The notes: generated by a model not told the origin, from the letters alone. 64,000 bases of DNA from Actinomycetota bacterium (GCA_009699245.1 WLOQ01000001.1:237513-301512); one strand, 5' to 3'. Shown: positions 1 to 8,542, numbered from the stretch's first letter. Translations and numbers: made by a program.

Positions 1-95
1 GAGCGCCGTTGCTCGACCTCGGCGCGCTCTCGCCGGTCGTCGCGGCACGCACGCCCGAGGCGCTGCGCCTCGCGGCGACCCTGCCGGCCGCCTGA
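1..95 (+). CDS. C-terminal end of an unidentified protein (partial)
   Basis: The frame beginning at base 3 is open from the window edge and gives 30 residues ending in LAATLPAA before TGA at 93-95. The tail is Ala/Leu-rich with no motif that identifies a family. Start and body lie outside the window. It is followed by a 98-bp gap carrying the LexA-like box. The frame's codon usage (G/C in third positions) fits the neighbouring genes, which is the main support. Confidence 0.5.
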   Translation, partial: APLLDLGALSPVVAARTPEALRLAATLPAA

Positions 96-124
96 CGCGA
101 GCGGCAGGAATCGGCGGGAAAGGG

Positions 125-140
125 TCGAACGTCTGTTCGC
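125..140. promoter_or_regulatory. LexA-like SOS box
   Basis: The sequence reads TCGAAC-GTCT-GTTCGC, an inverted repeat differing from a perfect palindrome only at the last base. Actinobacterial and Bacillus-type LexA operators have the form CGAAC-N4-GTTCG, and this site matches that core exactly. A TACCGT -10-like hexamer lies at 148-153, so a repressor bound here would cover the promoter of the gene starting at 194. LexA binding is inferred from the motif only. Confidence 0.5.
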
Positions 141-193
141 ATCCTGCTACCGTCGGATGCATCCATCAAGCCGTCACCACGGAGGTGAACCGC

Positions 194-676
194 ATGCCCA
201 CCACGTCCAAGACGTCCTCCGCCAAGACGACCTCCTCGGCGAAGCGCACGACCGCCAAGCCGAAGGCCGCCGCGAAGGCCGCCCCCAAGGCCGCCGCCAA
301 GACGACGGCGCCGCCGGCGCCCGAGCCGCGCAAGGCCGCCGCTGAGCGCGCACTGCTCGTCCCCGTCGGCGTCGCCGTCGCCGCGCGCGACTCGCTCACC
401 GGCGTCGCCCGCGGCCTGCACGACCGCTACGGCAGCCGCGACGCGGTTCGCGAGCAGCTCCACCGCTTCGAGTCACGCGGCGCGGACGTCCGCGGCCGCG
501 CCGGCGACGAGGCGCGCCGCGCCCGCACCGACGTCGAGGGCCGGCTGCGCGCCGTGCGCAGTGATGTCGAGGGTCGCACGCGCGCCGTGCGCGCCGATGT
601 GACGACGCATGCAGACCGTGCAGTGGCACGTGTGCGTGACGTCGCGAAGCCTGTGACGGACCGCTTCGCCGCCTGA
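194..676 (+). CDS. Lys/Ala-rich basic protein with 11-residue helical repeats
   Basis: A 160-residue protein in three parts. Residues 1-45 are a Lys/Ala/Thr-rich, histone-tail-like N-terminus. A short hydrophobic stretch (LLVPVGVAVAA) follows near residues 53-65. The rest is a charged helical region with an 11-residue periodicity (RTDVEGRLRAV, RSDVEGRTRAV, then RADV). The layout recalls heparin-binding-haemagglutinin-like or phasin-like helical proteins, but I do not recognise a family. The ATG at 194 is preferred over the in-frame GTG at 185 because GGAGG at 181-185 sits 8 bases before it. A LexA-like box upstream suggests DNA-damage control, so DNA binding by the basic tail is a reasonable but unproven guess. 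Confidence 0.75.
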   Translation: MPTTSKTSSAKTTSSAKRTTAKPKAAAKAAPKAAAKTTAPPAPEPRKAAAERALLVPVGVAVAARDSLTGVARGLHDRYGSRDAVREQLHRFESRGADVRGRAGDEARRARTDVEGRLRAVRSDVEGRTRAVRADVTTHADRAVARVRDVAKPVTDRFAA

Positions 677-752
677 CGGCGGTGCCTGGCCCGGCGGCGC
701 CCGCGATGGTGCGGGCGCCGCCCCTGCGGGCGCGGCGCGCGGCTTTGCCACA

Positions 753-1919
753 ATGGGCGATATGCCGACGAACGAGCAGATCCTCCAGGCCCTTGAGGTC
801 GTCATCGATCCCGAGCTGCGCAAGTCGATCGTCGAGCTCGGCATGGTGCGGTCGATCGACCAGCAGCCGGACGGCGGCGTCGACGTCATCGTCTCGCTGA
901 CGACCGCCGGCTGCCCGATCCGCAATCACTTCGAGACCGCCGTCGCGGACGCGGTCCGGAGCCTCGAGGGCATCACGCGCGTCGGCGTGACCTTCGACGT
1001 CCTCTCGCCGGAGGAGAAGTCGGAGCTCCAGCGCAAGCTCGGCCGTGGCTCGCTCCCCGAGGGTGCCCTCGCCCGGGTCGCCAACGTCATCTGCGTCGGC
1101 TCGGGCAAGGGCGGCGTCGGCAAGTCGACGATCACCGCCAACCTCGCTGCGGCGCTCGCCGGCGAAGGCCGCAAGGTCGGCGTCCTCGATGCCGACGTCT
1201 GGGGCTACTCGATCCCGCGCATGTTCGGCGTCGGCGGCCGCCCGCCGGTCTCCGCCGACCGCAAGATCATGCCGCTCGAGGCCGCCGGCGGCGTCAAGAT
1301 CATGTCGATCGGCTTCTTCGTCGAGGAGGACGCCGCCGTCGTCTGGCGCGGGCCGATGCTCCATAAGGCCCTCACCCAGTTCCTCGAGGACGTCGACTGG
1401 GGCGAGCTCGACTTCCTGCTCGTCGACCTGCCGCCGGGTACCGGCGACGTGTCGATGACGCTCGCGCAGCTCCTGCCGCAGGCGAAGTTCGTGATCGTCA
1501 CCACGCCGCAGCCGACCGCGCAGAAGGTCGCGCGCCGCTCTGCCGAGATGGCCCACAAGGTCGACATGGAGGTGGCCGGCGTCATCGAGAACATGGCCGG
1601 CTTCGTGACGCCCTCCGGGGAGCGCTTCGCCATCTTCGGCGAGGGCGGCGGTCAGGACCTCGCCGACGAGCTCGCCGTGCCGCTGATCGGGCGTGTGCCG
1701 CTCACGATGCCGCTGCGTGAACAGGCGGACGCGGGCGAGCCGCTCGTCGTCAGCGACCCCGACGATCCGGCTGCGCAGGCCATCCGCCAGGCGGCCCGTG
1801 GCCTCGTGGCGATGTTCCCGGTGGAACTCCCGATCCTCCAGGTGGCCGCTGCAGGCGGTCCGGGGAGCGGGGCACCCGACGGGCCGGAGCCCGCGGGGAT
1901 GAGCCTGCCGATGGCGTGA
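753..1919 (+). CDS. mrp: Mrp/NBP35-type Fe-S cluster carrier ATPase with MIP18 domain
   Basis: A P-loop ATPase of the ApbC/Mrp group that binds and passes Fe-S clusters to apo-proteins in the cytosol. Residues about 10-90 are the MIP18 (DUF59) domain, with IDPELRKSIVELGMV and the TTAGCP motif. The deviant Walker A GSGKGGVGKST lies at about 116-126, followed by GVLDADVWGYSIPRMFG and the Walker B-like LLVDLPPGTGD. The 388-residue length is normal. ATG 753 is used, but ATG 762 (MPTNEQ) is equally possible because neither has a clear ribosome site. It converges on the ferredoxin gene across a strong hairpin; the two functions fit Fe-S metabolism. Confidence 0.93.
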   Translation: MGDMPTNEQILQALEVVIDPELRKSIVELGMVRSIDQQPDGGVDVIVSLTTAGCPIRNHFETAVADAVRSLEGITRVGVTFDVLSPEEKSELQRKLGRGSLPEGALARVANVICVGSGKGGVGKSTITANLAAALAGEGRKVGVLDADVWGYSIPRMFGVGGRPPVSADRKIMPLEAAGGVKIMSIGFFVEEDAAVVWRGPMLHKALTQFLEDVDWGELDFLLVDLPPGTGDVSMTLAQLLPQAKFVIVTTPQPTAQKVARRSAEMAHKVDMEVAGVIENMAGFVTPSGERFAIFGEGGGQDLADELAVPLIGRVPLTMPLREQADAGEPLVVSDPDDPAAQAIRQAARGLVAMFPVELPILQVAAAGGPGSGAPDGPEPAGMSLPMA

Positions 1920-1920
1920 G

Positions 1921-1946
1921 GCGGAGGCCGCAGGCGCGGCCTCCGC
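1921..1946. terminator. Bidirectional hairpin terminator between mrp and ferredoxin
   Basis: A perfect 11-bp stem (GCGGAGGCCGC, 1921-1931, with GCGGCCTCCGC, 1936-1946) and a 4-base AGGC loop directly follows the mrp stop and lies 19 bases from the stop of the convergent ferredoxin gene. There is no T tract on either side, as is common in high-GC actinobacteria. The position between convergent stops supports a shared terminator. Confidence 0.7.
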
Positions 1947-1965
1947 TGCTCAACGCCGCAAAGGC

Positions 1966-2229
1966 TCAGCGGTTGGCGAAGTAGTCCGCGTTGATCTGGG
2001 CGAACTTCTGCCACTCGCCGGGGAGCTGGTCCTCGGCGAAGCAGGCGTCGACCGGGCAGGCCTCGACGCACGCGTCGCAGTCGATGCACTCTTCCGGGTC
2101 GATGTAGAGCATGTCGACCTTGTCGTAGTCCGGCTCATCAGGAGTCGGATGGATGCAGTCGACCGGGCACACCTCGACGCAGGAGTTGTCCTTGGTGCCG
2201 ATGCAGGGCTCGGCGATCACATAGGCCAT
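1966..2229 (-). CDS. fdxA: 7Fe ferredoxin ([3Fe-4S][4Fe-4S])
   Basis: A small (87 aa) soluble electron carrier. The N-terminal cysteine pattern, Cys9-x7-Cys17-x3-Cys21-x3-Cys25, is the arrangement seen in mycobacterial FdxA-type ferredoxins that carry a 3Fe-4S and a 4Fe-4S cluster. The second motif is CIDCDACVEACP. The acidic C-terminal region and overall length fit the family. An AAGGA lies about 10 bases before the ATG. A GC-rich inverted repeat (2260-2285) encloses a TATCGT hexamer upstream and may mark the promoter. The redox partner is not evident here. Confidence 0.9.
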   Translation of the reverse strand: MAYVIAEPCIGTKDNSCVEVCPVDCIHPTPDEPDYDKVDMLYIDPEECIDCDACVEACPVDACFAEDQLPGEWQKFAQINADYFANR

Positions 2230-2259
2230 TGGGTCAATCGTCCTTGTTGCAGGTTGATC

Positions 2260-2285
2260 GGGCGTCCAACGATACCGGGACGCCC
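2260..2285. repeat. Inverted repeat upstream of the ferredoxin gene
   Basis: GGGCGTCC (2260-2267) and GGACGCCC (2278-2285) form a perfect 8-bp inverted repeat with a 10-base loop. It lies between the amidase stop and the ferredoxin start, both on the minus strand. It could terminate amidase transcripts. Because the loop contains TATCGT (minus strand), it could instead be an operator over a ferredoxin promoter. Sequence alone does not decide. Confidence 0.45.
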
Positions 2286-2324
2286 ACGTGAACGACCCTT
2301 ACGCGATCGGCGGCCCGGCTCCTG

Positions 2325-3764
2325 CTAGCGCAGGTCGGTGGGATGCCGTGCCGCCCAGGGTCGGGCAGCCTCCATCTGGGCGGTCAGCGCGAGCAGGGCG
2401 CCCTCGCCTTCGGGCTGGCCGATGAGCTGGACGGCGACGGGCAGCCCGCTCGCGGCGTCGTGGTCGAGTGGGACGCTGATCGCCGCTGACCCGGTGAGAT
2501 TCGACATGGCCGTGAACGGGGTGAAGGCCGCCGAGCGCGCGAACGTCGCCATCGGGTCGCCGGCGTCGCAGGCATCCATCGTGCCGAGCGCCACGGGGAG
2601 CTCGGCGAGCGACGGGCAGAGGATCGCGTCGTACTGCGCGGTCCACTCGACCAGCGTGCGCCCGAAGCCCTGAAGCAGCGCTTCGGCGCCGAGGTACGTG
2701 ACAGCGTCGATCGCGCGGCCGGCCTCCCAGAGGGCCATCGAGAGCGGCTCGATGTCGTCGGGCCCCGGCTCACGGCCCGCAAGCAGCGCGCCGAACGCGG
2801 TCTGCGTGGAGATCATCGGCGCCCACAGGACCTTGAAGCGGTCGAGCATCCCGGGCATCTGCCACGGCGGGTCGACCTCGATCACGTGGTGGCCGAGGTC
2901 CTCGAGCAGCGCGGCGGCGGCGTGGACGGCGTCGATCACGCGCGGGTCGATGAGGGTCTCGACCAGCGGCGGGAGCGTCGTCACGGCAATGCGCAGACCG
3001 CGCGGCTCCCCACCCATCTGGTCGACGAAGGGCGTGGCGGGCGGCGTGGCCCAGGCGACGTCGCCCAGCGCGGGGCCCTGCAGGACGTCGAGCGCGAGCG
3101 CGCTGTCACGCGTGGTGCGCGCGAGGACACCGTCGACGGCGAGGAACGAGTAGCCAGCGAGCGGTGCCGCGGAGATGCGGCCGCGCGCGGGCTTGAGCCC
3201 GACGAGCCCGCAGCATGCGGCCGGGATGCGGATCGAGCCGCCGCCGTCGTTGCCGTGCGCCAGCGGGACGAGGCCGGCTGCGACGGCCGCGGCCGAGCCG
3301 CCCGATGACCCGCCCACCGTGCGCCCCATGTCCCACGGGTTGCGGGTGGGTCCGAAGCGGCGCGGCTCGGTCGTCGGGAGGATCCCGAACTCGGGGAGGT
3401 TCGTCGCGCCGACGACGATCGCGCCCGCAGCGCGCAGCCGCTCGACCCCGATCCATTCGATCTGCGCGCGGAAGTCGCCGAAGAGCGACGACCCGAAGGT
3501 CAGCAGCTTGCCGCGGACCGGCCGGTTGTTCTTGATCGCCACCGGCACGCCTGCGAGCGGCCGGGTGTCCCCGGGCGCCACGGTGTCGGCAGCCGCGAGC
3601 GCGTCGTCGTGGAAGACCTCGATGAACGCCCCGAGCTGCGGGTTGCGCTCGTCGATGCGTCGCAGCGATGCCTCGACCAGCTCACGCGCCGTCACCTCGC
3701 CGGCGCGCACCAGGCCGGCGAGCTCGCTCGCGGGCCGTAGGAGGAGATCGCCTGAGTCCGGCAT
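2325..3764 (-). CDS. Amidase signature family hydrolase
   Basis: A 479-residue Ser-cisSer-Lys amidohydrolase that would cleave carboxylic amides or related C-N bonds. The catalytic elements are visible: the lysine in VAIKNN, the cis-serine in the Gly/Ser stretch [14 protein letters not shown], and the nucleophile region [21 protein letters not shown]. The length fits a single-domain amidase. The frame stays open far upstream, but homology-like sequence begins at [18 protein letters not shown], so ATG 3764 is used; the upstream part is antisense to the ABC gene. Substrate specificity within this family cannot be told from sequence. It is divergent from the ABC exporter. A GatA-type role is unlikely because no gatB or gatC is adjacent. 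Confidence 0.9.
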   Translation of the reverse strand: MPDSGDLLLRPASELAGLVRAGEVTARELVEASLRRIDERNPQLGAFIEVFHDDALAAADTVAPGDTRPLAGVPVAIKNNRPVRGKLLTFGSSLFGDFRAQIEWIGVERLRAAGAIVVGATNLPEFGILPTTEPRRFGPTRNPWDMGRTVGGSSGGSAAAVAAGLVPLAHGNDGGGSIRIPAACCGLVGLKPARGRISAAPLAGYSFLAVDGVLARTTRDSALALDVLQGPALGDVAWATPPATPFVDQMGGEPRGLRIAVTTLPPLVETLIDPRVIDAVHAAAALLEDLGHHVIEVDPPWQMPGMLDRFKVLWAPMISTQTAFGALLAGREPGPDDIEPLSMALWEAGRAIDAVTYLGAEALLQGFGRTLVEWTAQYDAILCPSLAELPVALGTMDACDAGDPMATFARSAAFTPFTAMSNLTGSAAISVPLDHDAASGLPVAVQLIGQPEGEGALLALTAQMEAARPWAARHPTDLR

Positions 3765-3808
3765 CGTGCGGCGCAGTATCGCGCCGCGAGCCTGCCGCGG
3801 GAAGCGGG

Positions 3809-3814
3809 TACGGT
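3809..3814 (+). promoter_or_regulatory. -10 hexamer of a leaderless promoter (ABC exporter)
   Basis: TACGGT fits the actinobacterial TANNNT -10 consensus and ends 7 bases before ATG 3822, so transcription would start at or next to the start codon. No ribosome-binding site is visible, which agrees with a leaderless mRNA. Confidence 0.45.
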
Positions 3815-3821
3815 GAGGGCC

Positions 3822-4808
3822 ATGGGAGCTGAGGGCATCCGTGTCGAAGGTCTCGAGCGGGAGTTCAAGGGAGGGATCCGCGCCGTCGACGGCATCGACC
3901 TCGAGGTCGCGCCGGGCGAGATCTATGGGTTCCTGGGGCCGAACGGCGCCGGGAAGTCGACGACCGTCCTCATGCTCGTCACGCTGCTGCCGCCCACGGG
4001 CGGGCGCGCGACCGTCGCTGGGTTCGACGTCGTGAAGCAGGGACCCCAGGTGCGGCGCATGATCGGCGCCGCGCTCCAGGAGGCCGCGCTCGACGACTTC
4101 CTCACCGGGTGGGAGCACATGGATCTCCAGGGCGGCCTGCACGGGCTCTCGCGCAAGGAGTCGCGCGCGCGGGGCGGCGAGCTGCTCGAGCGCGTCGGGC
4201 TCGTCGACGCGGCCGACCGTAAGGTCGGCGGCTACTCCGGCGGCATGAAGCGCCGGCTCGACCTCGCGCTCGCCCTGATCCACCGTCCCCGCGTCCTCTT
4301 CCTCGACGAGCCGACGACCGGCCTTGATCCGCAGAGCCGCAGCGCCCTCTGGGGCGAGGTCGAGCGGCTCGCGCGCGAGGAGGGCGTGACTGTCTTCCTG
4401 ACGACGCAGTACCTCGAGGAGGCCGACGTCCTGGCGGGGCGCGTCGGCATCATCGACCGCGGCCGGATCGTCGCGGAGGGCACGCCGTCGGCGCTCAAGG
4501 CGGAGATCGGCCGCGTCTCACTCGAGGCGATCCCGTCGCGCTCCGAGGACCGCGAGCGGCTGCGCGCGGCGCTCGCGCCCTTCGGGAAGCCCGCGGCGCA
4601 CTCGCCCCGCGGCGAGGCAGTGCGGCTGAGCGGTGGCGCCGAGCAGCTCGCCGACGTGGTGCGCGCGCTCGACGCCGCACGGATCGAGGTCGCGGAGCTT
4701 CAGCTCCACCAGCCATCGCTCGACGATGTCTTCCTCGAGAAGACCGGCCGCTCGCTCGAGGGCAGCGACGACAGCGACGCCGAGGCGCCCGAGCCCGCCG
4801 CCGCGTGA
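3822..4808 (+). CDS. DrrA-like ABC exporter ATP-binding protein
   Basis: The cytoplasmic ATPase of an ABC-2 type exporter. Walker A is GPNGAGKST, the signature is YSGGMKRRLDLALAL, and Walker B is RVLFLDEPTTGLDP. The switch loop reads TTQYLEEAD with Gln in place of the usual His, as in daunorubicin-resistance DrrA proteins. The C-terminal extension (LHQPSLDDVFLEKTGRSLEG) is also DrrA-like. ATG 3822 is preferred over GTG 3813, because the TACGGT hexamer at 3809-3814 overlaps the latter. The next gene overlaps the stop, and two permeases follow, so this is a three-gene exporter operon. The cargo is unknown, perhaps a hydrophobic compound or lipid. Confidence 0.92.
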   Translation: MGAEGIRVEGLEREFKGGIRAVDGIDLEVAPGEIYGFLGPNGAGKSTTVLMLVTLLPPTGGRATVAGFDVVKQGPQVRRMIGAALQEAALDDFLTGWEHMDLQGGLHGLSRKESRARGGELLERVGLVDAADRKVGGYSGGMKRRLDLALALIHRPRVLFLDEPTTGLDPQSRSALWGEVERLAREEGVTVFLTTQYLEEADVLAGRVGIIDRGRIVAEGTPSALKAEIGRVSLEAIPSRSEDRERLRAALAPFGKPAAHSPRGEAVRLSGGAEQLADVVRALDAARIEVAELQLHQPSLDDVFLEKTGRSLEGSDDSDAEAPEPAAA

Positions 4809-5608
4809 GCGCCACAACCGACATGCCAGGCGAGCCGCATCTCGCGCGGCAGATCGCGCTCATCGCCGGGCGCTCGGTCAGCCGCACGTTCCGACAGCCG
4901 GAGCTCATCATCCCGGTGATCCTGTTCCCGCTGATCCTCCTCGCCGTGAACGCCGCCGGACTCTCGTCGGTGACGCAGCTCCCGGGCTTCCCGACCGACC
5001 GCTACATCAACTTCGCGATCGTCGTGTGCTTCATCCAGGGGGCGCTCTTCGCCTCGATCACGGCGGGGACCGAGCTCGCCTCCGACATCCAGAAGGGCTT
5101 CCTCGACCGTCTCGCCCTGACGCCCGCGCGGCGCTGGGCGGTGCTCGTCGGAGCGACCTTCGGCGGGACGTCGGTGGCGATCGTGGGGACCGTCATCTAC
5201 CTCGCGATCGGCCTCATCTTCGGCGTGACGATCTCCACGGGCATCCCAGGAGCGGTCCTCCTCGTCGCCCTGTCGATCTACGTCGCGCTCGCCTTCGCCG
5301 GCATCGGCTCGTGGCTCGCCGTGCGCACCGGCTCACCGGCGGCGGTCCAGGGGATGTTCCCGTTGATCTTCGTCCTCTTCTTCCTCTCGACGATGAACCT
5401 GCCGGCCGAGTTCATCGAGAAGGACTGGTTTCGCACCATCGCGCAGATCAACCCGATCAGCTTCCTCATCGACGGGATGCGCTCGCTGATCATCACCGGC
5501 TGGGATCTCGGTGAGCTGCTGCCGTGCATCGGCGTGGCGACGGCGATGATCGTCCTCTTCTACGGACTCGCTGCGCGCGCGATGCGCCAGCGGGTGCAGC
5601 GCACATGA
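4805..5608 (+). CDS. ABC-2 type exporter permease (first of pair)
   Basis: A 267-residue membrane protein of the DrrB/ABC-2 permease family. It has about six hydrophobic segments, for example LIIPVILFPLILLAVNAAG, and the typical ABC-2 loop ELASDIQKGFLDRLALTPARR between the first segments. The GTG start overlaps the ATPase stop (GTGA). The stop in turn overlaps the next permease start (ATGA), showing tight translational coupling. It probably forms a heterodimer with the next protein. Confidence 0.9.
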   Translation: MSATTDMPGEPHLARQIALIAGRSVSRTFRQPELIIPVILFPLILLAVNAAGLSSVTQLPGFPTDRYINFAIVVCFIQGALFASITAGTELASDIQKGFLDRLALTPARRWAVLVGATFGGTSVAIVGTVIYLAIGLIFGVTISTGIPGAVLLVALSIYVALAFAGIGSWLAVRTGSPAAVQGMFPLIFVLFFLSTMNLPAEFIEKDWFRTIAQINPISFLIDGMRSLIITGWDLGELLPCIGVATAMIVLFYGLAARAMRQRVQRT

Positions 5609-6381
5609 GCGGCTCGACCGCCCAGGTCGCGCGCGCCGTCCTGCGGCGCACGACGATCCACACGTACAAGAACCCGGCGATCATCGTGCCGGCGCTCGCC
5701 TTCCCGCTCGTCTTCCTCGTGGCGTTCGCCGGTGGGCTCTCCGCCGTCTCGAGTGTGCCGGGCTTCGACTTCGCGGCGGGCTACACGGCCTTCCAGTTCG
5801 TCTTCGTCTTCCTCCAGATGTCCGCGTTCGGCGGCATCTTCAGCGGCTACCGCCTGGCTGAGGATTTCGAGAGCGGCTTCGCGCGGCGCCTGATGGTCGC
5901 AGCGCCGCAGCGCCTCGGGCTGATCATCGGCTACACGCTCGCGGGGCTCGTGCGCTTCGCGCTCATCGGGGTCATCCTCTGGGTGCTGGCGCTGGCCACC
6001 GGGATGCAGGTTCTCGGCGGCGTCCTCGACGTCCTCGGGATCGTCGCGCTCGGGGCGCTCGTCAGCGCCGCCTGCGCGCTCTGGAGCATCGGGCTGGCGC
6101 TGCGCTATCGGACCGTCGATATCGGCTCGTTCATGCAGACGCCGATCTTCGTCCTGCTCTTCATCGCACCGGTGTACGTGCCGCTCGTCCTGCTCAGTGG
6201 CTGGATCCACAGCGCCGCGTCGATCAATCCCTTCACGCTGCTGCTCGACGCCGCGCGCGGGTTCATCACGGGTGAGCCGGTGAAGGTCATCGCCGCATTT
6301 GCTGCGGCGCTCGGCATCCTCGCGCTGATGTGGGTCTGGGCGACGAGCCAGCTCCGCCGCGCCGAACGCGCGGTGGGCTAG
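5605..6381 (+). CDS. ABC-2 type exporter permease (second of pair)
   Basis: A 258-residue ABC-2 permease related to, but clearly diverged from, the preceding one. The loop RLAEDFESGFARRLMVAAPQR corresponds to the conserved cytoplasmic element, with about six membrane segments around it. ATG 5605 is chosen because it forms an ATGA overlap with the upstream stop; the longer frame upstream is antisense or shadow sequence. The operon ends at the hairpin at 6395-6420. A heteromeric permease with one ATPase is the simplest reading. Confidence 0.9.
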   Translation: MSGSTAQVARAVLRRTTIHTYKNPAIIVPALAFPLVFLVAFAGGLSAVSSVPGFDFAAGYTAFQFVFVFLQMSAFGGIFSGYRLAEDFESGFARRLMVAAPQRLGLIIGYTLAGLVRFALIGVILWVLALATGMQVLGGVLDVLGIVALGALVSAACALWSIGLALRYRTVDIGSFMQTPIFVLLFIAPVYVPLVLLSGWIHSAASINPFTLLLDAARGFITGEPVKVIAAFAAALGILALMWVWATSQLRRAERAVG

Positions 6382-6394
6382 CCCGTAGAACGAC

Positions 6395-6420
6395 GAAGGC
6401 CCGGCGGGTGCCGGGCCTTC
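6395..6420. terminator. Bidirectional hairpin terminator (ABC operon / groEL)
   Basis: A perfect 11-bp stem GAAGGCCCGGC (6395-6405) and GCCGGGCCTTC (6410-6420) with a GGGT loop lies between the permease stop and the groEL stop, which converge. It has no long T run. The size matches the hairpin between mrp and fdxA, suggesting a common terminator form in this genome. Confidence 0.75.
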
Positions 6421-6450
6421 GGGACTGCGGTCGGAGCGTGGGCTCCGTCC

Positions 6451-8079
6451 TTACATCATGCCGCCCATACCGCCCATGTCGGGCATGCCGCCGGAGCCGG
6501 CGGGGTCGGGGATCTCAGCGATGATGGCCTCGGTGGTGAGGATGTTCTTCGCGATCGATGCGGCGTTCTGCAGCGCCGAGCGCGTCACCATCGCCGGGTC
6601 GATGACGCCGTCCTCGAAGAGGTCGACGATCTGGCCGGTTGCGGCGTTGAGGCCGAAGCCCTTCTTCGCCTTCATGACGTCCGCGACGACGACCGAGCCC
6701 TCGAGCCCGGCGTTTTCCGCGATCTGACGGAGCGGCTCCTCGACGGCGCGCAGGACGATCCGGGCGCCGGTGCGCTCATCCTCGTCAGCGATGCCGTCGA
6801 CGTCCACGCCCTTCGATGCCTGGAGCAGCGTGACGCCGCCACCGGGAACGATGCCCTCTTCGAGAGCTGCGCGGGTCGCCTGCAGCGCGTCCTCGACGCG
6901 GTGCTTCTTCTCCTTCATCTCCGTCTCGGTGGCCGCGCCGACCTTCACGACGGCAACGCCGCCGGAGAGCTTGGCGAGACGCTCCTGGAGCTTCTCACGG
7001 TCGAAGTCCGAGTCGGTGTTCTCGATCTCGGCCTTGAGCTGGTTGATGCGACCGCGGATGGCGGCTGCGTCACCGGCACCGTCGACGATCGTCGTGGCAT
7101 CCTTCGCGACGACGACGCGGCGTGCACGCCCGAGCTGCGAGACCTGCGTGTTCTCGAGCTTCAGGCCCATCTCCTCGGTGATGACCTCGCCACCGGTGAG
7201 GATGGCGATGTCCTCGAGCATGCGCTTGCGGCGGTCGCCGAAGCCCGGGGCCTTCACGGCGACGCCGGTGAAGGTGCCGCGGAGCTTGTTCACGACGAGC
7301 GTCGCAAGGGCCTCGCCCTCGAGATCCTCAGCGATGATGAGCAGCGGCTTGCCGGACTGGATGACCTGCTCGAGCACCGGCAGCACGTCGCGGACGGAGC
7401 CGATCTTCTGGTTCGCGATGAGGATGTACGGATCCTCGAGGCTGGCCTCCATGCGGTCCTGGTCCGTGACCATGTACGGCGAGATGTAGCCCTTGTCGAA
7501 CTGCATGCCCTCGGTGAACTCGAGGTCCATGCCGAACGTCTGGCCCTCCTCGACGTTCACGACGCCGTCCTTGCCGACCTTCTCGATGGCGTCGGCGATG
7601 ACGTCGCCGATCTCGTCGTCGCCGGCGGAGATCGTCGCGACGCGAGCGATCTGGTCCTTGCCGGTGACGTCCTTGGCCTGCTTCTCGATGCCCTCGACGA
7701 TCTGGTTGACGGCAATCTCGATCCCGCGCTTGAGCGCGAGCGGGTTGGCGCCAGCCGTGACGTTCTTCAGGCCCTGACGGACGATCGCCTGGGCGAGCAC
7801 GGTCGCGGTCGTCGTGCCGTCACCGGCGACGTCGTTGGTCGCCGTGGCGACCTCGCGGACGAGCTGCGCGCCCTGGTTCTCGAACGGATCCTCGACCTCG
7901 ATCTCACGGGCGATGGTGACACCGTCGTTCGTGATGGTCGGGGCGCCGAACTTCTTGTCGATGACGACGTAGCGGCCGCGGGGGCCGAGTGTCACCTTGA
8001 CGGCGTTGGCGACTGCGTCAACGCCGGACTCGAGCGCCTTACGCGCCTCCGAGCCGAACTTGAGTTCCTTGTGTGCCAT
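6451..8079 (-). CDS. groL: Chaperonin GroEL
   Basis: A 60-kDa chaperonin that folds proteins in its ring cavity with GroES. The protein starts [19 protein letters not shown], contains the ATPase motif [15 protein letters not shown] with the catalytic Asp, and ends in the Gly/Met tail ([13 protein letters not shown]) typical of foldase GroELs. Its 542 residues are full length. AGGAG lies 9 bases before the ATG. It follows groES in one minus-strand operon controlled by two CIRCE-like operators, so HrcA-type heat-shock repression is expected. Only one groEL copy lies in this window. Confidence 0.98.
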   Translation of the reverse strand: MAHKELKFGSEARKALESGVDAVANAVKVTLGPRGRYVVIDKKFGAPTITNDGVTIAREIEVEDPFENQGAQLVREVATATNDVAGDGTTTATVLAQAIVRQGLKNVTAGANPLALKRGIEIAVNQIVEGIEKQAKDVTGKDQIARVATISAGDDEIGDVIADAIEKVGKDGVVNVEEGQTFGMDLEFTEGMQFDKGYISPYMVTDQDRMEASLEDPYILIANQKIGSVRDVLPVLEQVIQSGKPLLIIAEDLEGEALATLVVNKLRGTFTGVAVKAPGFGDRRKRMLEDIAILTGGEVITEEMGLKLENTQVSQLGRARRVVVAKDATTIVDGAGDAAAIRGRINQLKAEIENTDSDFDREKLQERLAKLSGGVAVVKVGAATETEMKEKKHRVEDALQATRAALEEGIVPGGGVTLLQASKGVDVDGIADEDERTGARIVLRAVEEPLRQIAENAGLEGSVVVADVMKAKKGFGLNAATGQIVDLFEDGVIDPAMVTRSALQNAASIAKNILTTEAIIAEIPDPAGSGGMPDMGGMGGMM

Positions 8080-8112
8080 GTGTGTTCTGTGTCTCCTGAA
8101 GTGGGGGTGGGG

Positions 8113-8406
8113 CTAGGACTGGACGACCGCGAGGACGTCCGACTCGCGCAGGACGAGGAGTTCCTCGCCGTCGACCTTGATCTCGGTGCCGCCGTACTTG
8201 CTGTACAGCACGATGTCGCCGGCGACGACGTCGAGCGGAATGCGCTTCTCGCCGTCCTCGTCCCAGCGTCCGTCGCCAGCGGCGATGACTTCGCCCTTCT
8301 GGGGCTTTTCCTTTGCAGTGTCGGGGAGGACCAGGCCGCTGGCCGTGGTCTCCTCCTCATCGACTGCCCGCACGATCAGGCGATCGCCAAGGGGCTTGAG
8401 CTTCAT
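8113..8406 (-). CDS. groES: Co-chaperonin GroES
   Basis: A 97-residue co-chaperonin forming the lid of the GroEL chamber. It starts [19 protein letters not shown]. The mobile-loop region [18 protein letters not shown] and the segment [20 protein letters not shown] are standard. GGAGG precedes the ATG by about 10 bases. It is the first gene of the groES-groEL operon, with a 33-base gap to groEL. The 5' region carries two CIRCE-like repeats. Confidence 0.98.
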   Translation of the reverse strand: MKLKPLGDRLIVRAVDEEETTASGLVLPDTAKEKPQKGEVIAAGDGRWDEDGEKRIPLDVVAGDIVLYSKYGGTEIKVDGEELLVLRESDVLAVVQS

Positions 8407-8464
8407 GCTGTCGAACCTCCGGATGGGGTCGTTTCGGTGTGTATCGGACTGCCACGTCGCCGGT

Positions 8465-8491
8465 TTGGCACTCTTGGGTGAGGAGTGCCAG
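8465..8491. promoter_or_regulatory. CIRCE operator (proximal)
   Basis: TTGGCACTC (8465-8473), a 9-base spacer, then GAGTGCCAG (8483-8491). The CIRCE consensus bound by HrcA is TTAGCACTC-N9-GAGTGCTAA; the spacing is exact and each arm has one or two changes. It lies 59 bases before the groES start, downstream of a TATCAT hexamer (complement of 8508-8513) on the minus strand that is a plausible -10 box. Bound repressor would block early elongation. Confidence 0.88.
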
Positions 8492-8542
8492 ACCCGCTCG
8501 AGTCGAGATGATAGCGCCGACCCCGTGGCGAAATGGTGAAAA

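Noticed and set aside
4633..5514. A 293-residue plus-strand frame overlapping the exporter genes
   Set aside because: A shifted-frame shadow of the ATPase and permease, Arg/His/Pro-rich, without any motif.
6901..8481. A 526-residue open frame opposite groEL/groES
   Set aside because: It is the mirror of groEL and groES codons in high-GC DNA, rich in Leu, Asp and Val, with no domain sequence.
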